A stretch of 33,184 nucleotides of DNA from NCBI GenBank assembly GCA_016869735.1, contig VGDL01000039.1, forward strand, positions 1 through 33,184, read 5' to 3'. The DNA comes from Alphaproteobacteria bacterium (GTDB lineage: Bacteria > Pseudomonadota > Alphaproteobacteria > Acetobacterales > Acetobacteraceae). Positions 8,407 to 17,413 of this stretch are shown here, in pieces. The translations under genes were made by a program, and so were the position numbers. Position 1 is the first letter of the stretch. Each line of letters starts with the position of its first letter. The notes below the pieces were generated by a model that saw nothing but the letters and a program-made list of their open reading frames with translations, did no database searches and was not told the origin of the DNA.

Positions 8407-9357
8407 ATGCTGCGTCGTTCCCTGCTTTCCGCTGCTGCGCTTGGCCTGGCTGCCCCGGCGCTTGCCCAGGCGCGGCCCTTGCGCATGATCATCCCGGTCG
8501 GTGTGGGTGGTGTCACGGATGTGGTGGGCCGCATCCTGGCCGATGCCTTGCAAACCCAACTTGGCCGGCCCGTGGTGCCGGAGAATATCGCCGGCGCTGG
8601 CAGCACCGTGGGGGCGGCAGCGTTTCATCGCCTGCCCGCTGATGGCAATACGATTTTCATCGGCACCAATAACCATCCCGTGATGCGCGCGATTTATCCG
8701 AATTTTCCGCATGACCCGGTGACGGATTTCATCCCCCTCGCATTGGTTGGCCGACAGCCCTTTGTGCTTGCCGTACACCCAGATGTGCCGGCGCGAGATG
8801 TCGCCTCCTTGCTCGCATGGCTCACGCAGAAAAAGGAAGAAGCGAATTACGGCGCCACCAATCCAGGTGCCACCAATCATCTGGCGGGCGAATTGTTCCG
8901 CCAGCTTTCCGGCGCAAGCTTCACCATCGTGCCCTATCGTACTGCCGCCAATGCGGTGCAGGATTTGCTCGCGGGGCGGATGAACCTGACGATTGATAGC
9001 CCCACCATGCTGGCACCGCTGATGCGCGATGGCCGTGTGCGGGGCTTGGCTGTGAGTTCCGCAACACCTTCCGATCTGGTGCCCGGCCTGCCCGCACTCG
9101 CGCAGGTTGGTGTGCCTGGCTATGAAGTCACGGCCTGGCAGGTGCTGTTTGGCAAGCCGGGCACGCCGGAAGAAGCGCTCGCCCACATTCGCGAGGCAAC
9201 GCTGCGCGCGGTGGCGGACCCTGCCGTGAAGCAGCGTCTGGCAGCAGCGGGCGTGGAAACCTGGCCTGATCCTTCGCCCGCCGCCGCAGCAGCGCATGTG
9301 CAGGCGGAAGTGACACGCTGGGCGCCGATTGTCTCACGCATGAATCTCGGGGGCTGA
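8407..9357 (+). CDS. Bug/TctC-family periplasmic solute receptor (Bug-1)
   Basis: 316-residue tripartite-tricarboxylate-type receptor. The leader MLRRSLLSAAALGLAAPALAQ ends near residue 21. Family landmarks follow: LRMIIPVGVGGVTDVVGRI (first ligand loop, although the usual P-F/P-A/P-G-G-x-x-D is changed to V-G-V-G-G-V-T-D), GRPVVPENIAGAGSTVGA, the ANYGATNPGATNHLAGELF segment with the second ligand loop, and VPYRTAANAVQDLLAGRM. The frame is open upstream to a TTG at 8380, but ATG 8407, preceded by GAAAGG, leaves a proper signal peptide. No TctA/TctB permease lies nearby. It precedes the GGT-like gene by three bases, so the two are one transcript. Ligand unknown; carboxylates, amino acids and aromatic acids are bound by relatives. 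Confidence 0.85.
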   Translation: MLRRSLLSAAALGLAAPALAQARPLRMIIPVGVGGVTDVVGRILADALQTQLGRPVVPENIAGAGSTVGAAAFHRLPADGNTIFIGTNNHPVMRAIYPNFPHDPVTDFIPLALVGRQPFVLAVHPDVPARDVASLLAWLTQKKEEANYGATNPGATNHLAGELFRQLSGASFTIVPYRTAANAVQDLLAGRMNLTIDSPTMLAPLMRDGRVRGLAVSSATPSDLVPGLPALAQVGVPGYEVTAWQVLFGKPGTPEEALAHIREATLRAVADPAVKQRLAAAGVETWPDPSPAAAAAHVQAEVTRWAPIVSRMNLGG

Positions 9358-9360
9358 GCC

Positions 9361-10968
9361 ATGGCTTATGAGGGCATTCGCGCGCATCGCCCCTTGATCA
9401 TGGGCCGGCGCGGCGCGGTGGCAAGCAACCATCCGGTGGCGACTGCGGCGGGGATGGAGATTCTCCGCGCCGGCGGCAATGCCGCTGATGCGGCTGTGGC
9501 GATTGCCCTCACACTTGGTGTGGTGGAACCACACATGTCGGGGCTGGGTGGAGATGGTTTCTACCATGCCTGGAATGCCAAAACCGGCGTCAGCACCACC
9601 TATAACGGCACGGCCGCGGCGCCGGCCATGGCGACCATTGCGCATTATCGCGCGGCGGGCGGTATCCCGGTGCATGGCGCGGTTTCCATCCAAACGCCCG
9701 GCATGGTGGCCGGCATTGCCGCGCTGCATGGCGCCGAGGGCAGCAAACCCTGGGGCGCGCTATTCGGCCCTGCCATTGAAGCGGCGCGGGATGGTTTTGC
9801 GGCCACCCATGCGCTCCGCCACTTCGCGGGCGAGAACCGCGCGCGGCTGGTGCCTGATGCGCTGAGTGCCGCGCTGTTTCTACCGGAGGGCAAACCGCCG
9901 GCTTTAGGAAATTTGCTGGTACAGCCAGCCTTGGCGGCGACCTTGCAGCGTTTGGCCTCAGCCGGGCCTTCTGATTTCTATGAGGGCAGCTTGGCCGCAA
10001 TGCTGGCGGCTGATCTTGAAGCGGCGGGCGCCCCGGTGCGCGCGGCGGATTTGGCCGCTGTTGCAGCGGTAACCGCGCCGCCCATCGCTGTGCCCTATCG
10101 CGGGTTTGAGCTCCGTCAGACGCCGCCCAATTCCATGGGCTTCGCCATGGCGCAAATGGCGCGCATCCTGGATCGCTTTGATCTTGCGGCGCTTGGCTGG
10201 GGTAGTGAGGCGCTCATTCACCTGATGGTGGAAGCGAAAAAGCGCGCCTTTCTGGACCGCGAAGCCCATGCGGGCGCGGTGAATCCGCCGCTTGATAGGC
10301 TGCTATCCGCCGAACGCGCCGCGGAACACGCGGCCGCCATCACGGATCGCGCAGCACATTTGCCGGTGCGTGGCGCGCAGGAAACTGACACCACCTATTT
10401 TTGCGTGGTGGATCACGACGGCAACGCCGTTTCCGCCATTCAATCCATCAATTCCGCCTTCGGTTCCGGTGTGACGGGCGGGCGGACCGGCATCCTGTTC
10501 AACAACCGCATGAGTTATTGGCATTTGGATGAGGGCCACGCCAATGCCTTGGCCCCCGGCAAGCGCGTGCGCCACACCATGAATGCGCCCATGCTGATGA
10601 AGGCGGGCAAGCCCTGGCTGATCTTCGGTACGCCTGGCGCAGATAATCAGGTGCAGGTAAATACCCAGGTGCTGGTCGCCTGCGCCGATTTCGGCATGGA
10701 CCCGCAACAGGCGCTGGAGGCGCCGCGTTGGACATCTTCCCAACCCGGTCAGGAAAGCAATTACCCCCATGGCGGGGAGGATTTGCTGACCATCGAACGC
10801 GGCATGGGCGCCGAGGTGATCAGCGCCATGGAAGCGCGCGGCCACCTGGTGAAGCTGGTGCCCGATCTGGAAGGCCCGTGCAGTGTGGAGGCCATTCGCG
10901 TGTTGGATAATGGCGTGCGCATGGCGGCATCCGATCCGCGCCGGGATGGCTGGGCGGGGGCGTGGTGA
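9361..10968 (+). CDS. Gamma-glutamyltransferase-family Ntn hydrolase with altered substrate pocket
   Basis: 535-residue member of the GGT family, proteins that self-cleave to expose an N-terminal Thr nucleophile and hydrolyse or transfer acyl groups from amides. The N-terminal core NAADAAVAIALTLGVVEPHM and GLGGDGFY are typical. The probable processing site and nucleophile is Thr344 in DTTYFCVVDHDGNAVSAIQS. No signal peptide is visible, unlike the periplasmic GGT of E. coli, so it should act in the cytoplasm. Positions that bind the gamma-glutamyl group in E. coli GGT differ: the Arg before the A-P motif is Thr84, the M-D-D-F motif is MSYW (384-387), the Ser-Ser pair is His405-Thr406, and the oxyanion P-G-G-S is PGAD (425-428). 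It lies between Bug-1 and DppBCDF, suggesting action on an imported amide or peptide. The true substrate is unknown. Confidence 0.85.
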   Translation: MAYEGIRAHRPLIMGRRGAVASNHPVATAAGMEILRAGGNAADAAVAIALTLGVVEPHMSGLGGDGFYHAWNAKTGVSTTYNGTAAAPAMATIAHYRAAGGIPVHGAVSIQTPGMVAGIAALHGAEGSKPWGALFGPAIEAARDGFAATHALRHFAGENRARLVPDALSAALFLPEGKPPALGNLLVQPALAATLQRLASAGPSDFYEGSLAAMLAADLEAAGAPVRAADLAAVAAVTAPPIAVPYRGFELRQTPPNSMGFAMAQMARILDRFDLAALGWGSEALIHLMVEAKKRAFLDREAHAGAVNPPLDRLLSAERAAEHAAAITDRAAHLPVRGAQETDTTYFCVVDHDGNAVSAIQSINSAFGSGVTGGRTGILFNNRMSYWHLDEGHANALAPGKRVRHTMNAPMLMKAGKPWLIFGTPGADNQVQVNTQVLVACADFGMDPQQALEAPRWTSSQPGQESNYPHGGEDLLTIERGMGAEVISAMEARGHLVKLVPDLEGPCSVEAIRVLDNGVRMAASDPRRDGWAGAW

Positions 10969-11015
10969 TGGCCCCCTTGTCGCCTCTAACCCATAAAGCC
11001 TAAGGTGTTGATGGG

Positions 11016-11933
11016 ATGCTTCATTTTCTAAGACGCCGCTTGACGGTTGCGATTCTGGTCGCGCTGACGGTGCTGACGTTGAGCTTTCTGCTCACGCGGC
11101 TATCGGGTGATCTTGCCATTTCCATTGCCGGCCCGAACGCGACGCAGGAGGATGTTGAACTCATCCGCCGCGCCTATGGGCTCGACCGGCCGCTTTGGGT
11201 GCAGTATTTCGATTGGCTCTGGCGCGCGCTGCAGGGCGATTTCGGCGATAGCTATTTCTTCAAGACGCGCGTGGCGCGGCTGATCATGGAACGCATGCCA
11301 ATCACCATGACGCTGGGTCTATGCGGCCTGTTCATCGCGCTATGTGTGGCGCTGCCCTTGGGCATTCTGGCGGCGGTCCGCGAAAATACCTGGGTGGATC
11401 GCAGCGTCTTGATGGTGGCGCTGATTGGTCAGGCCATGCCTTCCTTCTGGCTCGGCCTGACGCTGATGATCGTGCTGGGCCTCAATCTGGGATGGCTGCC
11501 GATCTCGGGAACCGGGTCTTGGCAGCATTATGTCATGCCCTCCGTCGTGCTGTCCTTTTCCGCCATCCCATCGCTGATGCGCCTGACGCGGAGCGGCATG
11601 ATCGAAGCACTTGCCTCCGATTACATCCGCACCGCGCGGGCGAAGGGGCTGTCGCGGCTTTCCATTCTGGTGAAGCACGGCTTCCGCAACGCCGCCATTC
11701 CGGTGGTCGCCATTGCCGCCGTGCAGCTTGGTTTCATGCTGGGCGGGTCCATTGTGATCGAAACTGTCTTTGCGCTGCATGGTGTTGGCTATCTGGCGTG
11801 GGAGAGCATCAGCAAGAACGACTTCCCCGTGGTGCAGGCGGTCGTGCTTGTGCTGGCGCTGATCTATATCGGCCTAACGCTGTTATCCGATTTGCTGAAT
11901 GCCGTGCTCGATCCGCGCTTGAGGTCGGCATGA
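11016..11933 (+). CDS. Peptide-type ABC transporter permease, DppB-like (Dpp-1)
   Basis: 305-residue inner-membrane permease of the DppB/OppB family. It starts with the conserved N-terminal membrane helix after MLHFLRRRL, then the periplasmic domain with the LIRRAYGLDRPLWVQYFDWL motif and GDFGDSYF. The transmembrane core follows, with the docking loop YIRTARAKGLSRLSILVKHGF and the C-terminal ENTWVDR/GGSIVIETVF and NDFPVVQAVVL landmarks. An AAGG ribosome site lies about eight bases before ATG. It follows the GGT-like gene by 47 bases and overlaps dppC by ATGA. The family imports di- and oligopeptides, nickel chelates or glutathione-like compounds; the substrate here cannot be told from the permease. 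Confidence 0.9.
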   Translation: MLHFLRRRLTVAILVALTVLTLSFLLTRLSGDLAISIAGPNATQEDVELIRRAYGLDRPLWVQYFDWLWRALQGDFGDSYFFKTRVARLIMERMPITMTLGLCGLFIALCVALPLGILAAVRENTWVDRSVLMVALIGQAMPSFWLGLTLMIVLGLNLGWLPISGTGSWQHYVMPSVVLSFSAIPSLMRLTRSGMIEALASDYIRTARAKGLSRLSILVKHGFRNAAIPVVAIAAVQLGFMLGGSIVIETVFALHGVGYLAWESISKNDFPVVQAVVLVLALIYIGLTLLSDLLNAVLDPRLRSA

Positions 11934-12802
11934 GTACGGTGTTGCAACCTGCCGGCGCCAGCAATCGCCGCCGTATCTGGCGCAATGCGGGTGCGGTTTT
12001 GGGTGCGGGCATTGTGGGCTTTGTTACCCTTGTCGCGATTTTCGCGCCTTGGCTGGCGCCCTATGACCCATTCACCATTGATCTTGGGCGGCGCGTGATC
12101 CCGCCCATGTGGATGGAAGGCGGTACGCCCACCAATATCCTCGGTACGGATCAATTGGGGCGGGATTACCTGTCGCGCCTGATTTATGGCGCGCGGGTTT
12201 CCATGATCATCGGGGTCGCGACCATCATCACCTCCGGCATTATCGGCACGGTGCTTGGCGTGATGGGTGGTTTCTATGGCGGGCGCGTTGATGATGCGGT
12301 GGTCTTTGCCATTACCGCGCGGCTTTCGATCCCGGTGGTGCTGGTGGCCCTGGCAGTGGCGGGGCTTTTGGGCACCAGCTTTACCTTGGTGATCTTGGTG
12401 CTCGGCCTATTGTTGTGGGATCGCTTTGCCGTGGTGGCGCGGTCCACCACCATGCAAATCCGCAATCTGGATTATGTGGCCGCAGCGCGCTGTGCCGGTT
12501 GTTCGCCGATGATCGTGCTGCTCAAGGAAGTGCTGCCCAATATCGCAACACATTTGGCCGTGGTGGCAACGCTTGAAATGGCGCTCGCGATTCTGCTGGA
12601 AGCCGCACTTTCCTTCCTGGGCCTTGGCGTGCCGCCGCCCTTGCCTTCCTGGGGGCTGATGATTTCGGAAGCCAAGGAATACATGTTCTTCAGCCCCTGG
12701 ATCATCATGATCCCCGGCATTGCACTATTCATCCTGGTGCTCGGCGTCAATCTTCTGGGCGACGCCCTGCGCGACATGCTGGGCACGGATCTGTCACGAT
12801 GA
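11930..12802 (+). CDS. Peptide-type ABC transporter permease, DppC-like (Dpp-1)
   Basis: 290-residue DppC/OppC-family permease. The true start is ATG 11930, which overlaps the stop of dppB in an ATGA; the frame is open much further upstream but that part is antiparallel shadow of dppB in another frame. Landmarks: first membrane helix AGIVGFVTLVAIFAPWLAPY, the family motif ILGTDQLGRDYLSRLIYGARVS, the ATPase-docking loop YVAAARCAGCSPMIVLLKEVLPN, and LEAALSFLGLGVPPPLPSWG near the C-terminus. It forms a heterodimer with the DppB-like protein. Confidence 0.9.
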   Translation: MSTVLQPAGASNRRRIWRNAGAVLGAGIVGFVTLVAIFAPWLAPYDPFTIDLGRRVIPPMWMEGGTPTNILGTDQLGRDYLSRLIYGARVSMIIGVATIITSGIIGTVLGVMGGFYGGRVDDAVVFAITARLSIPVVLVALAVAGLLGTSFTLVILVLGLLLWDRFAVVARSTTMQIRNLDYVAAARCAGCSPMIVLLKEVLPNIATHLAVVATLEMALAILLEAALSFLGLGVPPPLPSWGLMISEAKEYMFFSPWIIMIPGIALFILVLGVNLLGDALRDMLGTDLSR

Positions 12803-13764
12803 GCGCGCTTTTGGAAGTTGACGATCTGCGCGTGACCTTTGGCGGCACGGCTGCGGTGCGTGGTATTTCGCTGACCGTGGAAAAAGGCGAAACGCATTGC
12901 CTGGTGGGCGAAAGCGGCTGCGGGAAGTCCGTCACGTCACTTGCGGTGATGGGCCTACTCGCCAAGGGCGGCAAGCGCGAAGCGGCACGGCTTTCCTTTG
13001 CCGGTGATGACATTCGCTATTACGACGAAAAACAGATGTCGCGCCTGCGTGGTGATCGCATGGCGATGATTTTCCAGGAACCCATGACCAGCCTGAACCC
13101 AGCCTATACGGTGGGTTCGCAAATGACCGAGGTGTTGCGCCGCCATCGCGGCACGCCGCGCGCGCAGGCTGTGGACCGCGCGGTGGAATTGCTGACGCGG
13201 GTTGGCATCACCGCACCCGGCCTCAGGCTTGGGCAATTTCCGCATCAGCTTTCAGGTGGGCTTAGGCAGCGTGTCATGATCGCCATGGCTTTGATGTGCG
13301 ATCCGGAATTGCTGATTGCCGATGAACCGACCACTGCGCTTGATGTGACGGTGCAGGCGCAAATCCTGCGCTTGCTGGCGGAGCTGCAAAAGGACCTTGG
13401 CCTTGGCATTCTGCTGATCACGCATGATCTTGGCATTGTGGCCCGCGTCGCGGATCGCGTTTCCGTCATGTATGCCGGCGAAGTGGTGGAAAGCGCTCCA
13501 ACGGCTGAGTTGTTTCGTGCCCCCCGCCACCCCTATACGCGCGGCCTGCTTTCCTGCGTGCCGGTGCCGGGCAAGGTGAAGCGCGATGAACCGCTGGGCT
13601 CCATCCCCGGTGTGGTGCCGCGCATCCCCCCAGGCTTCATCGGCTGCGCCTTCAGGGATCGTTGCAGTTTTGCCGAAGCCGCCTGCGCTGGCCCGCTGCC
13701 GCGCCGCAATGTTGGCCCCGCGCATGAGATGCTCTGCATCCTGCCGGAAGGGGCCGGCGCATGA
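12799..13764 (+). CDS. Peptide-type ABC transporter ATPase, DppD-like (Dpp-1)
   Basis: 321-residue ATPase. Walker A is [10 protein letters not shown] near residue 38, the Q-loop is in [17 protein letters not shown], the signature reads [15 protein letters not shown] with a Leu where Gln is usual, and Walker B with D-loop is [20 protein letters not shown]. The C-terminal extension has the cysteine cluster of oligopeptide transporter ATPases ([16 protein letters not shown]). It overlaps dppC by ATGA at 12799-12802 and dppF likewise at its end, so the four genes are translationally coupled. Confidence 0.9.
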   Translation: MSALLEVDDLRVTFGGTAAVRGISLTVEKGETHCLVGESGCGKSVTSLAVMGLLAKGGKREAARLSFAGDDIRYYDEKQMSRLRGDRMAMIFQEPMTSLNPAYTVGSQMTEVLRRHRGTPRAQAVDRAVELLTRVGITAPGLRLGQFPHQLSGGLRQRVMIAMALMCDPELLIADEPTTALDVTVQAQILRLLAELQKDLGLGILLITHDLGIVARVADRVSVMYAGEVVESAPTAELFRAPRHPYTRGLLSCVPVPGKVKRDEPLGSIPGVVPRIPPGFIGCAFRDRCSFAEAACAGPLPRRNVGPAHEMLCILPEGAGA

Positions 13765-14714
13765 GCACGCCCGCGATTGAAGTGCGCGGCCTCAGGCGCG
13801 AATTTCGTGCAAGCCAGGGGCTTTTCGCGCCGCCGCGCCGTGTTGTTGCCGTTGATGATGTCAGCTTTTCCGTCCCCGCCGGCAGCGTGCTTGGCGTGGT
13901 CGGCGAAAGCGGCTGCGGCAAGACAACGCTGGCCCGCATGATCCTTGGCCTTTTGGAGCCAAGCGGCGGTGAAGTTTTGGTGGATGGCAAGCGGCTGGAA
14001 GGCATGGATCGCCGCGCGCGCGCCAGGCTGATCCAACCCGTATTCCAGGATCCGTTTTCATCGCTCAATCCGCGCCGGAGGGTGCGCGATATCATCGCCA
14101 TGCCGCTGGTCGCACAAGGCAATGTGACAACGTCCGAAATTGATCGCCGCGTGGCGGAAAGCCTGGAGCGCGTCGGGCTTTCCACCGAACAGGGCACGCG
14201 TTTTCCATCGCAGCTATCGGGCGGTCAGCGCCAACGTGTGGCCATAGCCCGCGCCCTGGTGCTGCGCCCGCGCATCGTGGTTTGCGATGAACCGACCAGC
14301 GCCTTGGATGTTTCGGTGCAGGCGCAAATCCTCAATCTGCTGGCGGAATTGCGGCGCGATCTGGGGCTGACCTATTTGTTCATCAGCCATAATCTTGCAG
14401 TGGTGGAGCATGTCGCAAGCGAAGTCGCTGTCATGTATCTGGGCCGCATCGTGGAAAAGCGTGAGAGTGAGGCGCTGTTCCGCGACCCGCGCCACCCCTA
14501 TACGCGGGCGCTATTGGATAGTGTGTTGACGCCCGAACCTGGGCTTGGCGTGCCGGATGTCGGGCTTGGCGATATCATGCCGGACCCCGCGAATATCCCG
14601 TCCGGCTGCCGCTTTCATCCGCGCTGCCCGGCCTGTTTCGCGCCATGCGCTGCAACCACGCCGCGCATCACCAGCCTGGAAGATGGGCTGGTGGAATGCC
14701 ATTTGGCGGGTTGA
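13761..14714 (+). CDS. Peptide-type ABC transporter ATPase, DppF-like (Dpp-1)
   Basis: 317-residue second ATPase of the transporter. Walker A GESGCGKTTLARMILGLLEP, Q-loop in PVFQDPFSSLNPRRRV, signature [15 protein letters not shown], Walker B VVCDEPTSALDVSVQAQIL and an H-loop in FISHNLAVVEHVASEVAVMY. The C-terminal SGCRFHPRCPACFAPC is the family's cysteine cluster. It starts in an ATGA overlap with the DppD-like gene. It is the last gene of the rightward operon; a shared terminator at 14724-14758 separates it from the convergent receptor gene. Confidence 0.9.
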   Translation: MSTPAIEVRGLRREFRASQGLFAPPRRVVAVDDVSFSVPAGSVLGVVGESGCGKTTLARMILGLLEPSGGEVLVDGKRLEGMDRRARARLIQPVFQDPFSSLNPRRRVRDIIAMPLVAQGNVTTSEIDRRVAESLERVGLSTEQGTRFPSQLSGGQRQRVAIARALVLRPRIVVCDEPTSALDVSVQAQILNLLAELRRDLGLTYLFISHNLAVVEHVASEVAVMYLGRIVEKRESEALFRDPRHPYTRALLDSVLTPEPGLGVPDVGLGDIMPDPANIPSGCRFHPRCPACFAPCAATTPRITSLEDGLVECHLAG

Positions 14715-14723
14715 ACGCGATAT

Positions 14724-14758
14724 AAAAAACCCCGCCCTGTATGACCGAGCGGGGCTTT
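14724..14758. terminator. Bidirectional intrinsic terminator between Dpp-1 and its convergent receptor gene
   Basis: Arms CCCCGC (14730-14735) and GCGGGG (14749-14754) are flanked by six A on the left (14724-14729) and CTTT on the right. Read leftward, the stem is followed by TTTTTT, a strong intrinsic terminator for the receptor gene ending at 14777. Read rightward for dppF the T tract is short, so termination that way may be weaker. Confidence 0.7.
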
Positions 14759-14776
14759 GCGGGAAAGCGCTTCCCC

Positions 14777-16324
14777 TTACTTCCACTTTGCCAAATAGAA
14801 ACGCGGCAATTCATCGGCATAGGTCTTGAATTCCAATTGCCGCTGAAAGGCATAAGTATTCACGTAAGTGTGCAGCGGCACGAAATAGGCCATTTCCGTG
14901 ATGCGTTTGATCGCCGCATCATAGGCGCGCTTGCGTACTGCCTCATCAGCGGAACTGCCGCCCGCATTCACCAGGTCAATCACCTGCTGGTCGCGCGCGT
15001 AATCCTCATTCCCGCCAGCGAACCATTGCGGCAGAAACGCCGAGACGTCATTGATCGAAAAGCTGCCCCAGCTCCCCATGGCGAGTGTCAATTCGCCGCG
15101 CTGTGAGCGTTGGATCTGCGCCGCCACCTGCATGAGATTAAGCCGCGCACGAATGCCAACGGCTTGCAGGTAATTCTGCACCGCTTCCGACCATTGCCGC
15201 GGCTGGACATAGGAAGTGAGCTCCACGTCAAACCCGCTCGCGAAGCCTGCTTCGGCCAGCAATTGCCGCGCCTTGGCGGGGTTGTATTCATACTGCGTAG
15301 CGACATCGCCATTGCAGCCGAATTGCGATGGGTAGCAAGGCGCAAGTGGTACGCGCGAACCGCCGGTTACCAGCTTGTCGGCCAGGGATTGGCGGTCAAT
15401 GGCGTGGAAAATAGCCTGTCTTACCTTAAGGTGCGTCATGGGGTTACCAGCGCCGGTCCGTCCGGCCGCATCCATGCCAAGATAGCCAACGCGCATGGAT
15501 TCCTGCTGCACAGCCTGCAGGAAGGGCAAGCGGTTCACATTGGCGATATTGTCTGGATTCATGTTCCAGATCCAATCCACACGCTGTGCCAGAAGCTCGG
15601 TCAATTCAGTCGCGGCATCGGAAAGATAGCGCGCGGTGATCCTCTGGATGGTGGGGCGCCCCTTGGGCCCCCCCTGGTAATAGCCATCGAAGCGTTCGTA
15701 TTCGACCCCGTTCGAAACATCCACCTTGGTGAAACGATACGGACCGGTGCTGATCGGCATGCGCGAAAAGCCGTCAGGCCCCACGCGTTCGCGGTAAGCC
15801 TTGGGCCAGATCGGCGTGACCATCGCCAGATAATCCAGCGCGGCGGGGTTCGGGCGCTTCATCTTGATGCGCACCGTATTGGCATCCAGCTTCTCAGCGC
15901 CCTCGATCCAGGAATAATTCCCCGGCGTTGAAAGCCGCCCGCCCAATTCGGCAATGCCATTCATGGTATAGACAACGTCATCCGGTCCGAAATCGCTGCC
16001 GTCATGAAACTTCACGCCGGGCCTGATCTTGAAATCAATCGCCGTATTGCCCTGCCAGGCCCATTCGGTCGCGAGCGCCGGCACATTGCGGAAGGTCTCC
16101 GGGTCGCGATGCACCAGACCATCCATGGCTTGGTGCCCGATGATGATGCCGGTGCGCTGGCTGTTGAAATAGGGGTCAATATTCGGCACGGCATCGCGGA
16201 AGGCGACGCGCAGCGTATTGGCGCTGCGCTGCGCCATCACCGGTCCAGCGCCTATCCCCGTAAAAGCTAAGCCGCCGGCGGCAGCGGCTACACCCTGGCC
16301 TAGGCCTCGTCTGCTGATCGTCAT
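14777..16324 (-). CDS. Family-5 (peptide-type) ABC solute receptor, probable partner of Dpp-1
   Basis: 515-residue periplasmic receptor of the DppA/OppA family. The start ATG (complement of 16322-16324) is chosen over an open upstream extension because it has a GGGAGC ribosome site and gives a leader with Ser-Arg-Arg-Gly, a hydrophobic core and a Val-Met-Ala-Gln end; the extension would run into the upstream gene. Family landmarks are DAVPNIDPYFNSQRTG, LATEWAW, the IDFKIRPGVKFHDGSDFGPDDVVYT motif region, STGPYRF, and VRQAIFHAIDRQSLADKLV. It is encoded tail to tail with dppBCDF, which lacks a receptor in its own operon, so I infer it feeds Dpp-1. It is the third gene of a leftward unit after two Bug receptors. 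Confidence 0.88.
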   Translation of the reverse strand: MTISRRGLGQGVAAAAGGLAFTGIGAGPVMAQRSANTLRVAFRDAVPNIDPYFNSQRTGIIIGHQAMDGLVHRDPETFRNVPALATEWAWQGNTAIDFKIRPGVKFHDGSDFGPDDVVYTMNGIAELGGRLSTPGNYSWIEGAEKLDANTVRIKMKRPNPAALDYLAMVTPIWPKAYRERVGPDGFSRMPISTGPYRFTKVDVSNGVEYERFDGYYQGGPKGRPTIQRITARYLSDAATELTELLAQRVDWIWNMNPDNIANVNRLPFLQAVQQESMRVGYLGMDAAGRTGAGNPMTHLKVRQAIFHAIDRQSLADKLVTGGSRVPLAPCYPSQFGCNGDVATQYEYNPAKARQLLAEAGFASGFDVELTSYVQPRQWSEAVQNYLQAVGIRARLNLMQVAAQIQRSQRGELTLAMGSWGSFSINDVSAFLPQWFAGGNEDYARDQQVIDLVNAGGSSADEAVRKRAYDAAIKRITEMAYFVPLHTYVNTYAFQRQLEFKTYADELPRFYLAKWK

Positions 16325-16394
16325 CTCTTTTGCTCCCAATGATGAAAACAAGACTAAGGACAAGCCTGGGCACAACGCAAGCGTCTCGGCGCGA

Positions 16395-17402
16395 TCAATC
16401 AATCTTCGCGCCGGAGACCCGCACCACCTCTGCCCATTTGGCAATCTCGCTCCGGATGAAGGCCTCAAAGGTCTCGGGACTGGTCCCGCCCGCCGGGGTG
16501 AGTGCGGGCGGCGCGCCGCCGAGCTCCGCAATGCGCGCGATATAGCCAGGGTCGCGCGTGATCACATCAATTTCCGCGCCCAGCCTTTCAATAATCGGGC
16601 GCGGGGTACGCGATGGCGCCTGCACGCCGAACCAGGCTGTCGCTTCAAAATCGCGAATACCGGCTTCGGCCAAGGTCGGGACATCCGGCAGCGCCGATGT
16701 CCGCACGTTGCTGGTAACCGCCAAAGCCCTGAGCCTGCCATCGCGGATATGTCCGATACAGCTTGGCATGTTGTCGCAGCCCGCATCCAGCCTTCCGGCC
16801 ACGATTTCAACAAGCATCGGCCCTGCGCCGCGGAAAGGCACATGGGTGATATCCGTGCCGCTGCGCAGCTTGAACATTTCCATGGTCATGTGGGGCGACC
16901 CACCTGACCCGCTGCTCCCGTAATTCAACTTGCCGGGATTGGCCTTGGCACCTGCAACCAGATCACTCACGGTCCGATAAGGCGAATTGGCGGTGACGAA
17001 AACAACATTCGGCACACGGATGACGAGCCCAACGGCGGCCAAATCCTCGGGCTTCGTCGTCATGCGCGCACCCCAGAGCGAGTAATTGATCGCAGCCGTT
17101 GAAATGGTGCACATCAGCAGCGTATAGCCATCAGGCTCCGACCGTGCGACCATTTCAGCGCCCAGATTTCCTGTGGCGCCGGCGCGGTTTTCCACAATCA
17201 CCGGCTGGCCGATCCGCGCTGAAAGTCGTTCGGCCATGATGCGCCCGGAGATATCCGTGGTCCCTGCGGGCGGGAAGGGAACCACAAGCCGCAAGGGGCG
17301 GGTTGGAAAGGCCTGAGCGCGGGCAAGGCCGGGCGCGGCCAGCGCGCCGGTCATGCCAGCCAGGATGATGCGGCGGCCCAGCAGGGCGTTGTTCTTCGTC
17401 AT
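16395..17402 (-). CDS. Bug/TctC-family periplasmic solute receptor (Bug-2)
   Basis: 335-residue receptor. The leader (MTKNNALLGRRIILAGMTGA and on to LARAQ) ends near residue 30. The first ligand loop is LRLVVPFPPAGTTDISGRI, followed by GQPVIVENRAGATGNLGAEM, the YGSSGSGGSPHMTMEMF second loop and the conserved ITHVPFRGAGPMLVEIVAGR. These are standard Bug positions. It is clearly paralogous to the neighbouring Bug-3, with shared stretches such as TTKPEDLAAVGL/PFKPEDLAAVGL and FEATAWFGV. An AAGGAG ribosome site lies seven bases before ATG within the 11-base gap after Bug-3. No dedicated TctAB permease is visible. Ligand unknown. Confidence 0.88.
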   Translation of the reverse strand: MTKNNALLGRRIILAGMTGALAAPGLARAQAFPTRPLRLVVPFPPAGTTDISGRIMAERLSARIGQPVIVENRAGATGNLGAEMVARSEPDGYTLLMCTISTAAINYSLWGARMTTKPEDLAAVGLVIRVPNVVFVTANSPYRTVSDLVAGAKANPGKLNYGSSGSGGSPHMTMEMFKLRSGTDITHVPFRGAGPMLVEIVAGRLDAGCDNMPSCIGHIRDGRLRALAVTSNVRTSALPDVPTLAEAGIRDFEATAWFGVQAPSRTPRPIIERLGAEIDVITRDPGYIARIAELGGAPPALTPAGGTSPETFEAFIRSEIAKWAEVVRVSGAKID

Positions 17403-17413
17403 GTTTGCTCTCC

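Noticed and set aside
8302-9297. A leftward 331-codon open frame opposite Bug-1
   Set aside because: It is His/Arg/Gly-rich with no family pattern, the usual antisense shadow of a GC-rich gene; Bug-1 on the other strand has clear domain landmarks.
11321-12802. A 493-codon open frame that extends the DppC-like gene far upstream
   Set aside because: The upstream half runs through dppB in another frame and has no permease-like sequence; the family start is ATG 11930 in an ATGA overlap.
14763-14777. GGGAA/TTCCC stem next to the shared terminator
   Set aside because: It is weak and overlaps the receptor stop codon; the adjacent stem with T6 explains termination better.
14777-16531. A longer version of the family-5 receptor starting at 16531
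   Set aside because: The added residues are Arg/Pro-rich and overlap the end of Bug-2; the signal peptide begins at 16324.
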